Shown here one piece after another: positions 15,676-24,656 of a DNA stretch of 64,000 bases. The stretch is from positions 1 to 64,000 of the forward strand of contig DAINSK010000010.1 in assembly GCA_036741355.1 (NCBI GenBank), given 5' to 3'. Both the position numbers and the translations under genes were made by a program. The notes under the pieces are model-generated. The model saw nothing but the letters and a program-made list of their open reading frames with translations, searched no databases and had not been told where the DNA came from. The DNA comes from JBBRGK01 sp036741355 (lineage in GTDB: Bacteria; Chloroflexota; Dehalococcoidia; CAUJGQ01). How positions within the stretch are numbered: the stretch's first letter is position 1; the number at the start of each line of letters is the position of its first letter.

Positions 15676-16659
15676 ATGGGTGCTGGTGACGATAGCCGAC
15701 GGATGGGCAGTTTGCTTCAGCCTCAATACCTTCCCCCCGACTCGCCTGAGTTTTTCATCGTGAAGCTAGAGGAAGCCTTGGGCGTGGCCGACGGCCAGCC
15801 GCTCACATTTACGGACATTATTGAGCGATTGCGGACCATCTGGGCTGATTATGACCGTCAGCTTGTGCTTACGCGCTTGGAGCACATGGCCCAACGCGTC
15901 GAGCAACCCGCATCAAGTGAACTGCACCTTCCGATGCAGCGACGACTTCCTGAGGGGCGACAGGAGCAGCTCGCTAAAGCCCTGACTGATTTAGTGAGTA
16001 TAGGCGGAAGTTTGCCAGCCAGAGACCGCGACCGCGCTGACCGGGCTGTCGCTCGATTGTCCCGGTTGCTGTCTGTCGACCGTGCCTGGTCCGCCGTGGA
16101 GCCCTGGTTCGGAGACCCTCGCGTCTTTCGTCGTAGAGTAGTGGTTCGGGTGCTGCTTGAGCACGGTGTGCCGCACTCTCTCGCAGCCGCGGTTGTTGAC
16201 CAATACCGGGTCACGCAGGAGCGCGGTTTGCTCAAGCTCATCAGCCAAAATCCTCACGTGGCTGCTCTGCTCGACGAGAGTGACGTGCTCGGGGCATTGG
16301 CGGTGCCTTCACACGACTACCAGATTGGGGCATTCCTCTTCAAGGACAGGGATGCCCGCTACTGGAGAATGCGGGCAATCGAGGCGTACCTGATTGGCGG
16401 CCACGTGCCGAGTGATGACCTTGGGCTTGACCACCCGATGGAGTTTGCGTGGGCGGTGGGACGCCAGTCACACAAGGCCAGCTTGCCCTTGCTCCGACGG
16501 GTACTAACCCGGTATCTGACAGACCCGGAGTTTATCTGGCGGTGCATACGTGCCTTCGACCGGGTAGGCGACGCAAAAGATGTTAAGCATATCCGTGCCT
16601 TAGCCTCTTCTTTGGTCGAGTCAGTTCGACTTACACAACCGCCCAATGTTGTGGCCTAA
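15676..16659 (+). CDS. Unknown 327-aa protein in the defence island, possible SOS-controlled gene
   Basis: Mostly helical soluble protein; no nuclease, ATPase or membrane motif is visible. The C-terminal half has repeated helical pairs (LPLLRRVLTRYLTDPEFIWR; DAKDVKHIRALASSLVESVR) that suggest HEAT-like packing. A LexA-box-like palindrome lies 24 nt upstream. It is convergent with the Mrr-like/Shedu operon and downstream of the NucS-like gene. The function is not known; a sensor or scaffold role in the island would be a guess. Confidence 0.7.
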   Translation: MGAGDDSRRMGSLLQPQYLPPDSPEFFIVKLEEALGVADGQPLTFTDIIERLRTIWADYDRQLVLTRLEHMAQRVEQPASSELHLPMQRRLPEGRQEQLAKALTDLVSIGGSLPARDRDRADRAVARLSRLLSVDRAWSAVEPWFGDPRVFRRRVVVRVLLEHGVPHSLAAAVVDQYRVTQERGLLKLISQNPHVAALLDESDVLGALAVPSHDYQIGAFLFKDRDARYWRMRAIEAYLIGGHVPSDDLGLDHPMEFAWAVGRQSHKASLPLLRRVLTRYLTDPEFIWRCIRAFDRVGDAKDVKHIRALASSLVESVRLTQPPNVVA

Positions 16660-16785
16660 CGGCCTGAGCGACGGTATCCCAACCTTCGGGCTCATGCTGA
16701 GATTCTGGCAACTACACATCAAGCATGCGCAATGACGCTGGCGCCGCACGATCCGTCATTTGCGGCGCCTGCACTCATCGTGTGG

Positions 16786-17493
16786 CTACCTGCCGCGCAG
16801 AAGAGCTCCGTAGGTCCGAACTTCGATCCGGCCACCCAATGCCCGATTAAGTGATGCCTTCATACGTGCCCGTCTGATATCAGTTCCGAATTCCTGTTCA
16901 TGTCCTATGATTAGCAGGCCACGTGGTTCCCGAAATGCAGTGAGTTTCATGGCATCGCGTAGATACGATTGCTGCGCACTGCAGTAGTCGACATATTCGA
17001 GTAACTGACAGATACCGCTATTGGCGACAGGTGAGAGTGACAATCGACCATCCTTACGGTGAGCGAACAAGGTCTGGTTGACGCCCTTCAGTTCGACGAC
17101 GTACCAGACGAACCCATCTGAGCTCGTCCCACCGACGATGTAGTCCGGTATCAGGCCCCGTTCGGTCGCTGTGCCTGGCGCACGTATCGCCTTCTGCGGT
17201 ATCACCCAACTCCCGTGATGTCCAAAGCCGGTGCCGCGTATGCTGGCTGCCAAGATAGCAGGGTGTTCACGCAAGAACCTATCCACCTCAGTCTCCGCGC
17301 TCCGTGCGTCCACCAGAGCCCGCAGTTCATCTTGCAGATAGTCCGTAGCGAGCAGGTCGACGTAGTACTGTCTCGGCGGCCAGTCGCCGGGGTATTGCTC
17401 CATGAAATCGGTCGCTAGTGCAAACTTGAATGGATCCCCTGCGCCCACTGGTGCTATCCCCTCGCTAGGCGCCGGCAAAATGGTCGTCGCCAC
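16786..17493 (-). CDS. Shedu-type (DUF4263) anti-phage nuclease
   Basis: 235 aa. The core matches DUF4263/SduA: a helix with ETEVDRFLREHPAILAASI, then D117 in GLIPDYIVGG, then E134-x-K136 in WYVVELKGVNQ, followed by SPVANSGICQLLEYVDY. These are the PD-(D/E)XK catalytic residues of Shedu nucleases, which protect against phages. The first 65 residues are a variable N-terminal region. GTG 17493 is the start, 19 nt after the upstream Mrr-like nuclease gene on the same strand, so both are probably one operon. Confidence 0.8.
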   Translation of the reverse strand: MATTILPAPSEGIAPVGAGDPFKFALATDFMEQYPGDWPPRQYYVDLLATDYLQDELRALVDARSAETEVDRFLREHPAILAASIRGTGFGHHGSWVIPQKAIRAPGTATERGLIPDYIVGGTSSDGFVWYVVELKGVNQTLFAHRKDGRLSLSPVANSGICQLLEYVDYCSAQQSYLRDAMKLTAFREPRGLLIIGHEQEFGTDIRRARMKASLNRALGGRIEVRTYGALLRGR

Positions 17494-17512
17494 GCGCGCC
17501 TCGGCGACATCC

Positions 17513-18478
17513 CTATGACAATGGCTGGAACCACGGGTTTCTATCTAGCCGTACCGCCTGCACTTTTGCCCGGAGAAACTGCGCCAAATCGCCTTCCTGT
17601 TCCACGAGCTGAGCAAATTCGCTTACCGCAGTCAGGATTGCGACGTGCCCCATGGCGAGTGTTCGGCACGTCTCCACAACAGCATCTGTGTAACCAGACG
17701 CGGAGATGAAGATGCCGCGTGCATCTGCTCGACTGAAGATTCGAACGAAATGCTGACTAGTTTCTCTAGGTCCCAGCGGCGCGGCCCACCATTTCATTTC
17801 CACGAGATAGAGATGACCATCTAGTTCAATTGCGCCATCGATTTGCTCGATGATCCCGGAACCATGTTCTCCGGCCACAGTAAACGATTCGCGTATCAGC
17901 ACGCCATAAACACGAAACAGTTGATTGAGAACGACTTCCAACATCTTTGCTCGTTTGTACGGGTCAGTCTCTTTAGCGAGCTCACGGCACTGTCCTTCGA
18001 GAGCCTTCAGCTCGGTCCGCCTTCGATATTGTTGCTCTACTACACGCGCACGTTCAGCCGCCTGCCTCTGCCGTCTTGTCTCATCTTGTGCGTTTATAAT
18101 CCGGCTGAGCAGGTCTTTGGCGTTGACTAGCTCTCGTACTTGGGCCAATAGACCCCTCGCCTTGAGCTGGTCATCCGGCCACGCCGAAGTCAGGTCGTCA
18201 TACTGCGTCACGCGCTGCAGCAATCGGCGACGTATCCCAAGGTATTGCTCGCCTCCATCATTTAATCTCGTAAGTACTGCTCGTGTGATGGCGTACTTGT
18301 TAATGCTCGACCGGTCGTCAGCCAATCGACCTGCCAAGTCTTGTGTCATGCGCTGCGGCACACCGGCGCCTCGAAAAAAGAGCATCAAGTCAGCTTTGGA
18401 GCGGCAGAGCAATGGAATAGTATCGATGAGCAGCGTCATCAAATCTGGTGGGAAGTGATAGGCATTTTCAGAATTCAT
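17513..18478 (-). CDS. Mrr-like PD-(D/E)XK restriction nuclease with helical N-terminal domain
   Basis: 321 aa. Residues about 8-125 form an all-helical domain (FPPDLMTLLIDTIPLLCRSK; LMLFFRGAGVPQRM). A basic coiled coil follows (about 130-170), then the nuclease core: D214 in EQIDGAIELDGH, E227-x-K229 in LYLVEMKWWA, and later GIFISASGYTDAVVETCR, typical of Mrr-like enzymes. The N-terminal helical part probably recognises a partner or target. It is the first gene of a two-gene operon with the Shedu nuclease. Start ATG 18478. Confidence 0.8.
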   Translation of the reverse strand: MNSENAYHFPPDLMTLLIDTIPLLCRSKADLMLFFRGAGVPQRMTQDLAGRLADDRSSINKYAITRAVLTRLNDGGEQYLGIRRRLLQRVTQYDDLTSAWPDDQLKARGLLAQVRELVNAKDLLSRIINAQDETRRQRQAAERARVVEQQYRRRTELKALEGQCRELAKETDPYKRAKMLEVVLNQLFRVYGVLIRESFTVAGEHGSGIIEQIDGAIELDGHLYLVEMKWWAAPLGPRETSQHFVRIFSRADARGIFISASGYTDAVVETCRTLAMGHVAILTAVSEFAQLVEQEGDLAQFLRAKVQAVRLDRNPWFQPLS

Positions 18479-18566
18479 GGAAGTTGGTCCGTCATTGTAT
18501 AGAGCCGTATGCAGCCCCGGTTGGTGACATCCTACTCGCCGATTGTCGCAATATTCTGGGAGTACT

Positions 18567-18782
18567 TCACGTCAGGGCAAAGAGCTGACGCAAGTGTTCA
18601 TTGGTTGACACGCCTTTTACTCGGTCACGGATTCGCTCGTCGCGTAAGTCGAGCCGCTTCACCTCTTCACCATCAATTACGATGGGCTCGATACGGCCAT
18701 ACTGATGGCTGTGCCGAGCTGCATAGTCAGCGAGACCGGCTGCTTTAGCAGGGGCGTCTTCGAGCAACAGTACGTGTGATTG
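18567..18782 (-). pseudogene. C-terminal remnant of an unidentified protein
   Basis: A 71-codon open frame runs from just after a stop codon to TGA/TAA at 18567 and looks coding (LADYAARHSHQYGRIEPIVI; RIRDRVKGVSTNEHLRQLF). No good start is present (only TTG 18767), so this is the tail of a longer lost gene. The stretch to 18978 is A+T-rich and without genes. Confidence 0.45.
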
Positions 18783-18978
18783 CTAACCTAAAAAGGACCC
18801 ACCTCGGGGGGGTATCTCCATACCTCCCACGTCACGCTCAGCCAACCACGGGCCGAGAACCTGGTGCGCTCTTTAACGCAACATGACCGTTATTTTACGA
18901 CGCGTTTTCACAGCTAGTATACAATTTCCCAAAGCCAGCGGTCAGCGCTGAGGTTGACGCTATCATAGGAATGTAATT

Positions 18979-19578
18979 ATGGATGAACCATCAATTCTAG
19001 CCACCGTAGAGCAGTACTTAGAGGGCAAAATGATGACCTCAGAACGAGTCATGCAGCGGATGTTTCCTGGCAAGAAAATTCCAGATCTCCGCGTTAAATG
19101 GAGCGATGGCGGAATCTTCTACTGTGAGGTCAAATCACCACAATTGGTATTGGAGCAGAAGACCAACCTATACAAACACGATACTACAATATCGAAGCTA
19201 CGGCAGTTTTTACACACAGCCACCCAGCAGTTTAACAGCGTCAACCCGAACCACCTAATTCCTAACGTCCTAGTTTGGACATCAGAGCACTTTCAACTGA
19301 ACTGGCATAACTTCGTAGCCAGTATATTGGGTGCTATTACGGTCGAAGACCGGTCCATTCGCGACTTGACTAAACATGGAGCTGTTGTAAGAACTGCAAA
19401 GGACTGGGAGAAGGTGGACATTCATATCTGGCTGCAACTTAATGACAGCGGCGTGTATCAACAAACCTTCTTTTGCAACCACAATATAGACGATGTGGCG
19501 AGACGTCTATTTGACTTACTGCGATTAGGCCGCGATGGAAGGGCTGCAGGCGATTGGTATGAAATAGACCTGTCGTGA
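18979..19578 (+). CDS. Small PD-(D/E)XK-like protein, A+T-rich
   Basis: 199 aa. D36 in KKIPDLRVKW and E50-x-K52 in IFYCEVKSPQ give a minimal PD-(D/E)XK nuclease core. An early helix (ATVEQYLEGKMMTSERVMQR) and WEKVDIHIWLQLN follow the same fold pattern. Base composition is clearly lower in G+C than the core genes, which points to horizontal transfer. It stands alone between the Mrr/Shedu operon and the restriction-modification gene. Nuclease activity is inferred from motif only. Confidence 0.65.
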   Translation: MDEPSILATVEQYLEGKMMTSERVMQRMFPGKKIPDLRVKWSDGGIFYCEVKSPQLVLEQKTNLYKHDTTISKLRQFLHTATQQFNSVNPNHLIPNVLVWTSEHFQLNWHNFVASILGAITVEDRSIRDLTKHGAVVRTAKDWEKVDIHIWLQLNDSGVYQQTFFCNHNIDDVARRLFDLLRLGRDGRAAGDWYEIDLS

Positions 19579-20051
19579 CGGAGGAATGCTGCTTCCATGA
19601 TCGGACCAGGCTGTGTTGGTTCAAAACAGCGCCAGTTCAAAGCCACATGGGTCGTTTTCTGGCAAGGGCGGCTCTGCGGTTCATCTCGACCCTTGCGCAC
19701 GAGGGGGCTGGCGCCTGAAGCCCCTTCTCAGGTGGCGGCGGGAATACAATCGTCGGTCTGCAGGAGTCTCTTATTGGCGGCGGCACCGCCGAACTCAAGC
19801 ACCCACCATAACAGCGGGTGCCCGGCGGTCGGGTATTGCTACCATGCAGTGAGCCAGCCGATGTGGCCGCAGGCCCGTGCGCTACGACGGACCGAAGCTC
19901 CCGCAGCGGCTGCCCACCGCCGCGAAGATGAGAGTGCCGGCCGGGGAGTTTGGCCTACCCTGGTCAGCCGATTAGCCAACGTTGACTATACCCGTTCCGC
20001 CGACCGTCCTGCCCGGCGGTATGCTCGCGTCAAATCAGTCGCAGACTGCTC
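19579..20051. other. 473-bp gap without a convincing gene
   Basis: An open frame crosses it but shows no protein-like pattern. A short palindromic stretch (GGGGCTGGCGCCTGAAGCCCC, near 19703-19723 with one unpaired centre) is the only visible structure. It probably carries the promoter for the restriction-modification gene. Confidence 0.5.
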
Positions 20052-23000
20052 ATGACATCCAACGATGGAGACACCAACGTGAGTCACGCCGCCTTCGCAA
20101 CGTACGCCGCCACTATTGAGCGCGACCTTCGCGCGGGTACCGCAACAGAGCACACACATAGAACTGCATTAAAATCATTACTCGAGACGCTAGATACCGC
20201 CGTACTCGCCACAAACGAACCTAAACGTGTTCTGTGTGGAGCGCCTGACTACGTCGTCACTCGCACGCAGAGTCATGGTCCACTGATAGTGGGCTACATT
20301 GAAGCCAAGGATGTCGGAGCTCACTTATCAGACGTCTCGGACTCAGAACAACTTAAACGCTATCGCGCCGCGTTACCTAATCTAATATTAACTGACTATC
20401 TGGAATTCCACTGGTATGTCAATGGGGACGAACGCCTCATAGCACGCCTGGCGCACGTAGATAAGTCCGGCCGGGTCACTGTAGACAGACATGGAGAAGA
20501 GGAGGTGCAGCGGGTACTGGAGCACTTTCTCAATAATGAGCCTGAACCGATACGTACGCCACAAGCATTAGCAGTACGCATGGCGCGTATAACTCATCTA
20601 ATTCGCGACAGTATAGTCGCCTCGTACGCTCAGGATATGGCGTCTAATCTTCTCCGAGGCTGGCGTGAGGCATTCTCTAAGGTCCTTATCTCGGACCTGG
20701 ACCAGCCGCACCGCACTGCAGATTTTGCTGATATGTTTGCACAGACTCTTACGTACGGGTTATTTTCTGCCAGGGTTACCACCACGGCTGAAGTATTTAC
20801 CAGACAATCGGCACAGCGACTCATTCCGCGCACAAATCCATTCCTTCGTTCGTTCTTCGCTGCCATCTCTGGAATAGAATTAGATGATGAACCATACTCA
20901 GTGTTTGTCGACGACATGGTGTCTATGTTTCAAGTATCCGATATTGATGCTATTCTTACTGATTTCGGCAAACATACTAAGCAAACCGACCCAATTATAC
21001 ACTTTTACGAGACATTTCTAAAAGCTTACGACAATAATATACGAGAACTGCGCGGCGTGTATTTCACACCGGAGCCGATAGTATCTTACATTGTGCGTTC
21101 AGTCGACAATCTATTGCGGGAACGCTTCGGTTGTGTGGATGGGTTGGCGGATACCACCACCGTGTCAGTGACCAATGTTGACCCGAGTCTACGCGTCAAG
21201 GGTCAAAGCAGCGAGATGCGAAAGACCACGTCTAGCCATAAGGTGCTAGTGCTAGACCCGGCGTCCGGAACTGCCACTTTTCTGTACGCGGTTGTCGAGC
21301 TTATCCGTGAGCGTTTTATGGCGCGGGGGAACGCAGGGCTGTGGTCTGGCTATGTTCGCGACCATCTTCTACCACGGCTGTTCGGATTTGAGCTTCTCGT
21401 GGCGCCGTACGCGGTAGCCCATTTCAAACTAGGACTGCAGCTTGCAGGTCGGACCTTGCCAGCGGAACAACGGCACGATTGGGCGTACGACTTCACTAGT
21501 GATGAGCGCCTCGGTATCTACCTGACGAACTCCCTGGAAGCGCCCCACGAGTACACCGGTCTGCCGCTTCTTACCCAGTGGGTGGCCGACGAAACGGACG
21601 CCGCCAACCAGGTCAAGCAGAATTTGCCGGTGCTGGTAATCATGGGCAATCCCCCGTATTCGCCCTCGCAATTCGAGGGTCCGTGGATTATGAGCCTGCT
21701 CGACAACTACAGGACCGGCCTGCGCGAGAGGAAGAGCAACGTCAATCGCGAGGAATGGAAATTCCTTGCCTTCGCCCAATGGCGCATTGAACGCAGTGGT
21801 AGTGGCATCATAGCGTTCGTCATCAACAACACATTCATAGATGGCGGGACGCTACGCCTTCTGCGTCGGTCGTTGTTAGAGACGTTTGATGATATCTATG
21901 TTCTCGACTTGCATGGTAGTGTCATGCGAAGCCGCTCAGCTCCGCAAGCAGCGAACGATGCGAATGTGTTTGACATCGAGCAAGGCGTCGCCATTTTGAT
22001 TCTATCGCGTAATCTTGCCCCAAAGAAAGCAGCGAATGGTTCGAGGCAGGCATCCGTGCACTACGCTGAGCTATGGGGGAGTCGTGATAGCAAGTACGAT
22101 TGGCTGCTGGAGCACGACTGGTCCGACACACCGTGGCAGGATGTGCAACCAGACACAGAATATTTCCGGTTTCTACCTAGAGATACTGATATAGAGGCAG
22201 AGTATGCCAGTGGTGTTGAAGTCGCGTCAATATTTCAGAAATACAGCTCTGGCATCCAGACGAAGCAAGATAGACTGGCAATTCAGCCGCGGCGAGATTT
22301 GGTCATGCCGATGTTGCAGCGGCTTATAAACCTGAGCCCCGATGAGGCTAGGCGGACGTTTAATCTCGGTGAAGATAGCAGTGGTTGGAATGTCGTATCA
22401 GCACAAAATGATATTAGACAGACCGGCATCAAGGAGGAATTGGTCGTTCCTATATTATATCGGCCATTTGATAGACGTTGGACATATTATACCAAGAAGA
22501 GCGGCGGATTTTTGGGGAGACCGCGGCGAGAAATTATGCAACATATGATTGCTGGAGAGAATGTAGGTCTAATCACGATGAGGCAAACTGTAGGTGGGGA
22601 CTATTCATATGTTGGAGTAACAGACATACCGTGCTGTCACGGTACGTTTTATCTTGGTAACAGGGGACAAGATTATCTCTTCCCATTGTGGACGTATATG
22701 TCCGGTGAAGGGCAACTTGAAGCGGCAGAGTTAGAGGTGGGATGGGCAGCTGGGCGAAATGGTCGGCGGCCTAACATAGCTCGCGCAGTGGTTCATGATA
22801 TCGAAGCGAAGCTAGGTATGACGTTCACAAGTGACGGTGGGGGTGACCTGGCGACGACTTTCGGACCCGAGGACCTGCTGGCTTACGTTTACGGTGTCTT
22901 GCACATCCCATCGTACCGGTCTCGGTACGCGGAGTTCTTGAAGAATGGATTCCCCCGGGTGCCACTCACGTCGAAGAGGGTTCTCTTTAAGGAGCTGGTT

Positions 23001-23411
23001 GAAGTGGGCTACGAGCTGCTCAGTGCGCACCTGCTCAAGAGCCCAAACCTGCATGAGCTGGTCCAAGAGATGCACTTCCCGCGTCCAGGCTCCAACCGAG
23101 TGGCGCCTGGATATCCGCGATATGTGGCACCCGGCGAGGTGGAACCCTTGGGCCGGGACCTTGTTGAGCAGGGGCGAGTCTACATCAACGGTAATGCCGG
23201 AGGTCAGTATTTCGAAGGAGTAGGCGCCCAGGTGTGGGAATTTCTGATGGGTGGCTATCAGGTCTGTGAGAAGTGGCTAAAAGACCGTAGAGGACAAGAG
23301 CTGAGCTACGACGACCAGGTCTGCTACCAGCAGATAGTGGCAACGATAGGCGAGACAATTCGCCTGATGAACAAGGCAGAGGTGTTCGTCTCAAGCTGGC
23401 CACTCACGTAG
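20052..23411 (+). CDS. Single-chain restriction-modification enzyme (type IIG/ISP-like)
   Basis: 1119 aa combining nuclease and adenine-specific methyltransferase. The N-terminal PD-(D/E)XK domain shows D66 in GAPDYVV and E84-x-K86 in GYIEAKD. A helical region precedes RGVYFTPEPIVSYIVRSV, then methyltransferase motif I (D402 in LDPASGTATFLY) and motif IV (N533 in GNPPYS). The C-terminal 400 residues would be the target-recognition region. There is no helicase/DEAD domain, so it is closer to type IIG than to LlaGI-type ISP enzymes. It cuts and methylates DNA as host defence. A+T-rich codon use indicates transfer. Confidence 0.88.
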   Translation: MTSNDGDTNVSHAAFATYAATIERDLRAGTATEHTHRTALKSLLETLDTAVLATNEPKRVLCGAPDYVVTRTQSHGPLIVGYIEAKDVGAHLSDVSDSEQLKRYRAALPNLILTDYLEFHWYVNGDERLIARLAHVDKSGRVTVDRHGEEEVQRVLEHFLNNEPEPIRTPQALAVRMARITHLIRDSIVASYAQDMASNLLRGWREAFSKVLISDLDQPHRTADFADMFAQTLTYGLFSARVTTTAEVFTRQSAQRLIPRTNPFLRSFFAAISGIELDDEPYSVFVDDMVSMFQVSDIDAILTDFGKHTKQTDPIIHFYETFLKAYDNNIRELRGVYFTPEPIVSYIVRSVDNLLRERFGCVDGLADTTTVSVTNVDPSLRVKGQSSEMRKTTSSHKVLVLDPASGTATFLYAVVELIRERFMARGNAGLWSGYVRDHLLPRLFGFELLVAPYAVAHFKLGLQLAGRTLPAEQRHDWAYDFTSDERLGIYLTNSLEAPHEYTGLPLLTQWVADETDAANQVKQNLPVLVIMGNPPYSPSQFEGPWIMSLLDNYRTGLRERKSNVNREEWKFLAFAQWRIERSGSGIIAFVINNTFIDGGTLRLLRRSLLETFDDIYVLDLHGSVMRSRSAPQAANDANVFDIEQGVAILILSRNLAPKKAANGSRQASVHYAELWGSRDSKYDWLLEHDWSDTPWQDVQPDTEYFRFLPRDTDIEAEYASGVEVASIFQKYSSGIQTKQDRLAIQPRRDLVMPMLQRLINLSPDEARRTFNLGEDSSGWNVVSAQNDIRQTGIKEELVVPILYRPFDRRWTYYTKKSGGFLGRPRREIMQHMIAGENVGLITMRQTVGGDYSYVGVTDIPCCHGTFYLGNRGQDYLFPLWTYMSGEGQLEAAELEVGWAAGRNGRRPNIARAVVHDIEAKLGMTFTSDGGGDLATTFGPEDLLAYVYGVLHIPSYRSRYAEFLKNGFPRVPLTSKRVLFKELVEVGYELLSAHLLKSPNLHELVQEMHFPRPGSNRVAPGYPRYVAPGEVEPLGRDLVEQGRVYINGNAGGQYFEGVGAQVWEFLMGGYQVCEKWLKDRRGQELSYDDQVCYQQIVATIGETIRLMNKAEVFVSSWPLT

Positions 23412-23581
23412 AGCTCGTCGAGCATGGCTAAAATAGCCGCGGCTGCAGAATGTCTGACGGAGACGGAGCAGACGAAAGCATGGGCTCCGGCGTTTGTGCC
23501 GGCGCTTGATAGAGAACCACGGGAGCTGCTGCCGGCGGCAAGGCCGATGATTCCGGGAGCTCGACCGCGGCGCTGGTTGCG

Positions 23582-23701
23582 AGCATCGCGGGGCCAAATG
23601 CAGACGTCGCCCGCGTGCGCGATATCTACCCCGATCTGACGTCTGCTGAGATACAGGCGGCAGTCGGCTTCGAGAAAGCGCTCGGCCGCCTGGCGGCGTG
23701 A
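23582..23701 (+). pseudogene. DUF433-like antitoxin, 5'-truncated
   Basis: The frame ends with ARVRDIYPDLTSAEIQAAVG then FEKALGRLAA, the C-terminal part of DUF433 antitoxins (YPxLTxxxIxAA). No start codon and no N-terminal GxPxIxGTR segment remain. Its stop overlaps the GTG start of the DUF5615 toxin by 4 nt, the normal coupling of this pair. The antitoxin looks broken. Confidence 0.5.
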
Positions 23702-24117
23702 GGCTCCTGCTCGACGAGAACTTGCCGCTTGTCCTGGCGAACGCCTTCCGCATCATGCGATTCGACGTTGAGCACGTGCGCGAGCATCTGCCGGCGCGAT
23801 CGCCCGATCACGAAGTCGTCTCGCTCGCGAAACGCCTCGATGCCGTGATCGTCACGCGGGATAGCACCTTCCACGAACAAGAACTCGTGGCGCAGGTGCT
23901 CGAGGCGGGCGGCGTGGCGGTCATAACCATTAGACTGCCGAGCGGCTACGAGGACTTCGGGGCCATCCGCGACGTTCTCTGGGCGCTGCTGGAGGATCCG
24001 GATCGGATTCCCGTACGCACGGCGGCGCACATCCGTTGCACCGTGCGCGCGCCCAGGCCGCAGAAGCGCCGCCGCGGGCAATGCCCACAATGCTCCCGAG
24101 CGGGTCGTCCATCGTAA
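23698..24117 (+). CDS. DUF5615 PIN-like toxin
   Basis: 139 aa. It begins MRLLLDENLPLVLANAF and has EVVSLAKRLDAVIVTRDSTF, both typical of DUF5615 (PIN/Mut7-C-like) ribonuclease toxins; the acidic residues D6, E7 and D55-56 region would bind metal. Normal family length is about 115 aa; here the last 25 residues (RPQKRRRGQCPQCSRAGRP) are basic and unrelated, suggesting read-through into decayed sequence. The partner DUF433 antitoxin upstream is truncated, so the toxin may be inactive. Confidence 0.7.
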   Translation: MRLLLDENLPLVLANAFRIMRFDVEHVREHLPARSPDHEVVSLAKRLDAVIVTRDSTFHEQELVAQVLEAGGVAVITIRLPSGYEDFGAIRDVLWALLEDPDRIPVRTAAHIRCTVRAPRPQKRRRGQCPQCSRAGRPS

Positions 24118-24359
24118 ACACGCGGTAGCGCGCCAGTTCGTGCGGCGGGACGAGCTGTTGCCGCGCTCCCCCTTCGGAGCCGGGCGCACCACGGCCACCG
24201 TTTCAGCTCCTTCCTTCAAGGCGTGGGGCCGTCCGGTATGACGCACTGCCTCAGCTGCGGCAGGGTGGAGGATTGGTACGAGTGTGCCTGATGTCCAAAG
24301 AAGGATCCCGGCAGACGCGCAAAGTGAAGGAGCCTGGGCAGCTCAGGCAGGTGAGAGGC

Positions 24360-24656
24360 TTATGGTTCGAGAGCGAGCGTGTGACCGCGGTCAATGGTCA
24401 GCGTGAACCGGCTTACCACCTGCATGCCGATGATGGCTTCGTCTCCCATCTCGGTGATGGCGACGGGTCGCAGCGTGGTGGCACCAAGGCTCAGGACACC
24501 GCGGTAGGAAGGAGCAAACACCGTTGACCCGTCAGCAAGCCGGAGCCTGAGACGGTGCTCGTGGACGGCGCCGTTGGTGAGGGATCCCTGCGGGACGACG
24601 AAGTAACCGGTATAGCCGGTAACGACCAGCGCTTCAAATTCAAGCTCACGAGCGGG
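24360..24656 (-). pseudogene. Clan AA aspartic protease-like fragment, catalytic Asp lost
   Basis: A clear coding frame reads ELEFEALVVTGYTGYFVVPQ, later LRLADGSTVFAPSYRGVL, EAIIGMQVVSRFTLTIDRG and a stop at 24360. This is the layout of small retropepsin-like proteases (ALVDTGFTGYLTLP; LIGMxLL; LTI). The catalytic DTG is VTG, there is no start codon, and the first 20-25 residues are missing. Its 5' end overlaps the PIN gene stop, so it was cut by the rearrangement that placed the PIN gene here. Confidence 0.6.
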
